Origin: Fragilaria crotonensis
Lineage: Eukaryota; Bacillariophyta; Fragilariophyceae; Fragilariales; Fragilariaceae
Direction: 5' to 3'
NCBI GenBank assembly: GCA_022925895.1
Contig: JAKSYS010000003.1
Coordinates: forward strand, 186,001 to 250,000
DNA length: 64,000 bases
Of the stretch, positions 63,667 to 64,000 are shown one piece after another (positions within the stretch are counted from its first letter, which is position 1; each line of letters opens with the position of its first letter). A model generated the notes under the pieces. The model worked only from the letters and a program-made list of their open reading frames with translations. It ran no database searches and was not told where the DNA came from. Both the position numbers and the translations under genes were made by a program.

Positions 63667-64000
63667 GTGGAACCACCTTCACACAGTAACCATGTCATGA
63701 TCACATATTGGACCACAAGTCAACTAGTTCTTATCTGTTTCAAGATTTTGAAACAGATCCAAGGTTGCAAAAGAATCTTGAAACTTTCTGCCTACTCAGA
63801 TTGTTCCTTAGTCCATTGCTTCGAAATTCCATGGTCTTCTTGTGATGACATCTGTGGCATCCGGACTCAGCTTATTGACCACATATTCAACCATAAGTCA
63901 ACCAATTCTTGTTCGTTTCCAAAATTTCAGACAGATCCAAGGTCACGACAGTACCTCGAAACTTCCTGCCAACTCAGATTTTTCCCAAGTCCGTTGCTTC
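63667..64000. repeat. 178-bp tandem repeat, first two units, running off the window
   Basis: The stretch beginning CACATATTGGACCACAAGTC near 63698 recurs with divergence as ACCACATATTCAACCATAAG near 63878. The offset is 178 bp, measured at AAGTCAAC (63717 and 63895). Shared blocks include ACAGATCCAAGGT, TTGAAACTT against TCGAAACTT, CAACTCAGATT and AAGTCCRTTGCTTC. The second unit reaches the window end, so the array may continue. No coding frame. Confidence 0.75.

Overview
The window looks like nuclear DNA of a diatom, probably a pennate one. The evidence is genes with short GT-AG introns (68, 74, 77 and 209 bp), diatom-style duplicated cysteine/histidine domains, the C-terminal end of a diatom-type non-LTR retroelement, Copia-like gag/protease remains, and several DNA-transposon families. 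The species was not identified. Family names below rest on motifs recognised by eye; no database search was run.

Layout. The first 7.3 kb is gene-dense: an EXS-domain membrane protein (818-2860, +), a mitochondrial-type CoA-transferase with an EF-hand-like tail (2929-5326, -), and a protein with a UBZ4-type zinc finger (5876-7280, -). From 7.3 to 11.4 kb the DNA is degenerate. A nearly whole pogo/Tc1-mariner-like transposon lies at 11452-15233, with inverted ends and a TA target duplication. Then come a nuclear-looking protein with two zinc-binding modules (to 18406, +) and a BAH-ELM2-SANT corepressor-type protein (18750-20686, -). From 21 to 29 kb is a repeat belt: heptamer arrays, a broken Copia-like fossil, a PIF/Harbinger relic, a LINE tail and a terminal-inverted-repeat element filled with 30-bp repeats. 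An EF-hand protein (29123-30058, +) and a 2257-residue low-complexity protein (31474-38247, +) follow.

The stretch 38.2-51.4 kb is a gene desert made of several non-autonomous elements bounded by inverted repeats, heptamer arrays and decayed transposase-like reading frames. On its far side is a 1320-residue protein (51405-55367, +) whose first 30 residues match those of the 2257-residue protein. The two appear to be distant paralogues split by the repeat belt. The last part carries a zinc-finger/Tudor-like/R2R3-Myb protein (56163-57973 or further, -), a repeat-filled element, a secreted beta-helix plus PhoX/DUF839 protein (59161-61181, -), a broken PIF/Harbinger-like element with two convergent genes (61939-63502), and the first two units of a 178-bp tandem repeat running off the end.

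The host genes do not form one pathway. Two are chromatin or transcription proteins (BAH-ELM2-SANT, Tudor-Myb) and two concern calcium (the EF-hand protein and the EF-hand tail of the CoA-transferase). Two may concern phosphate (EXS protein, PhoX-like protein). The strongest leads are the paralogous low-complexity proteins, the family of inverted-repeat elements filled with private short repeats, the recurring 7-bp tandem arrays, and the CoA-transferase/EF-hand fusion.
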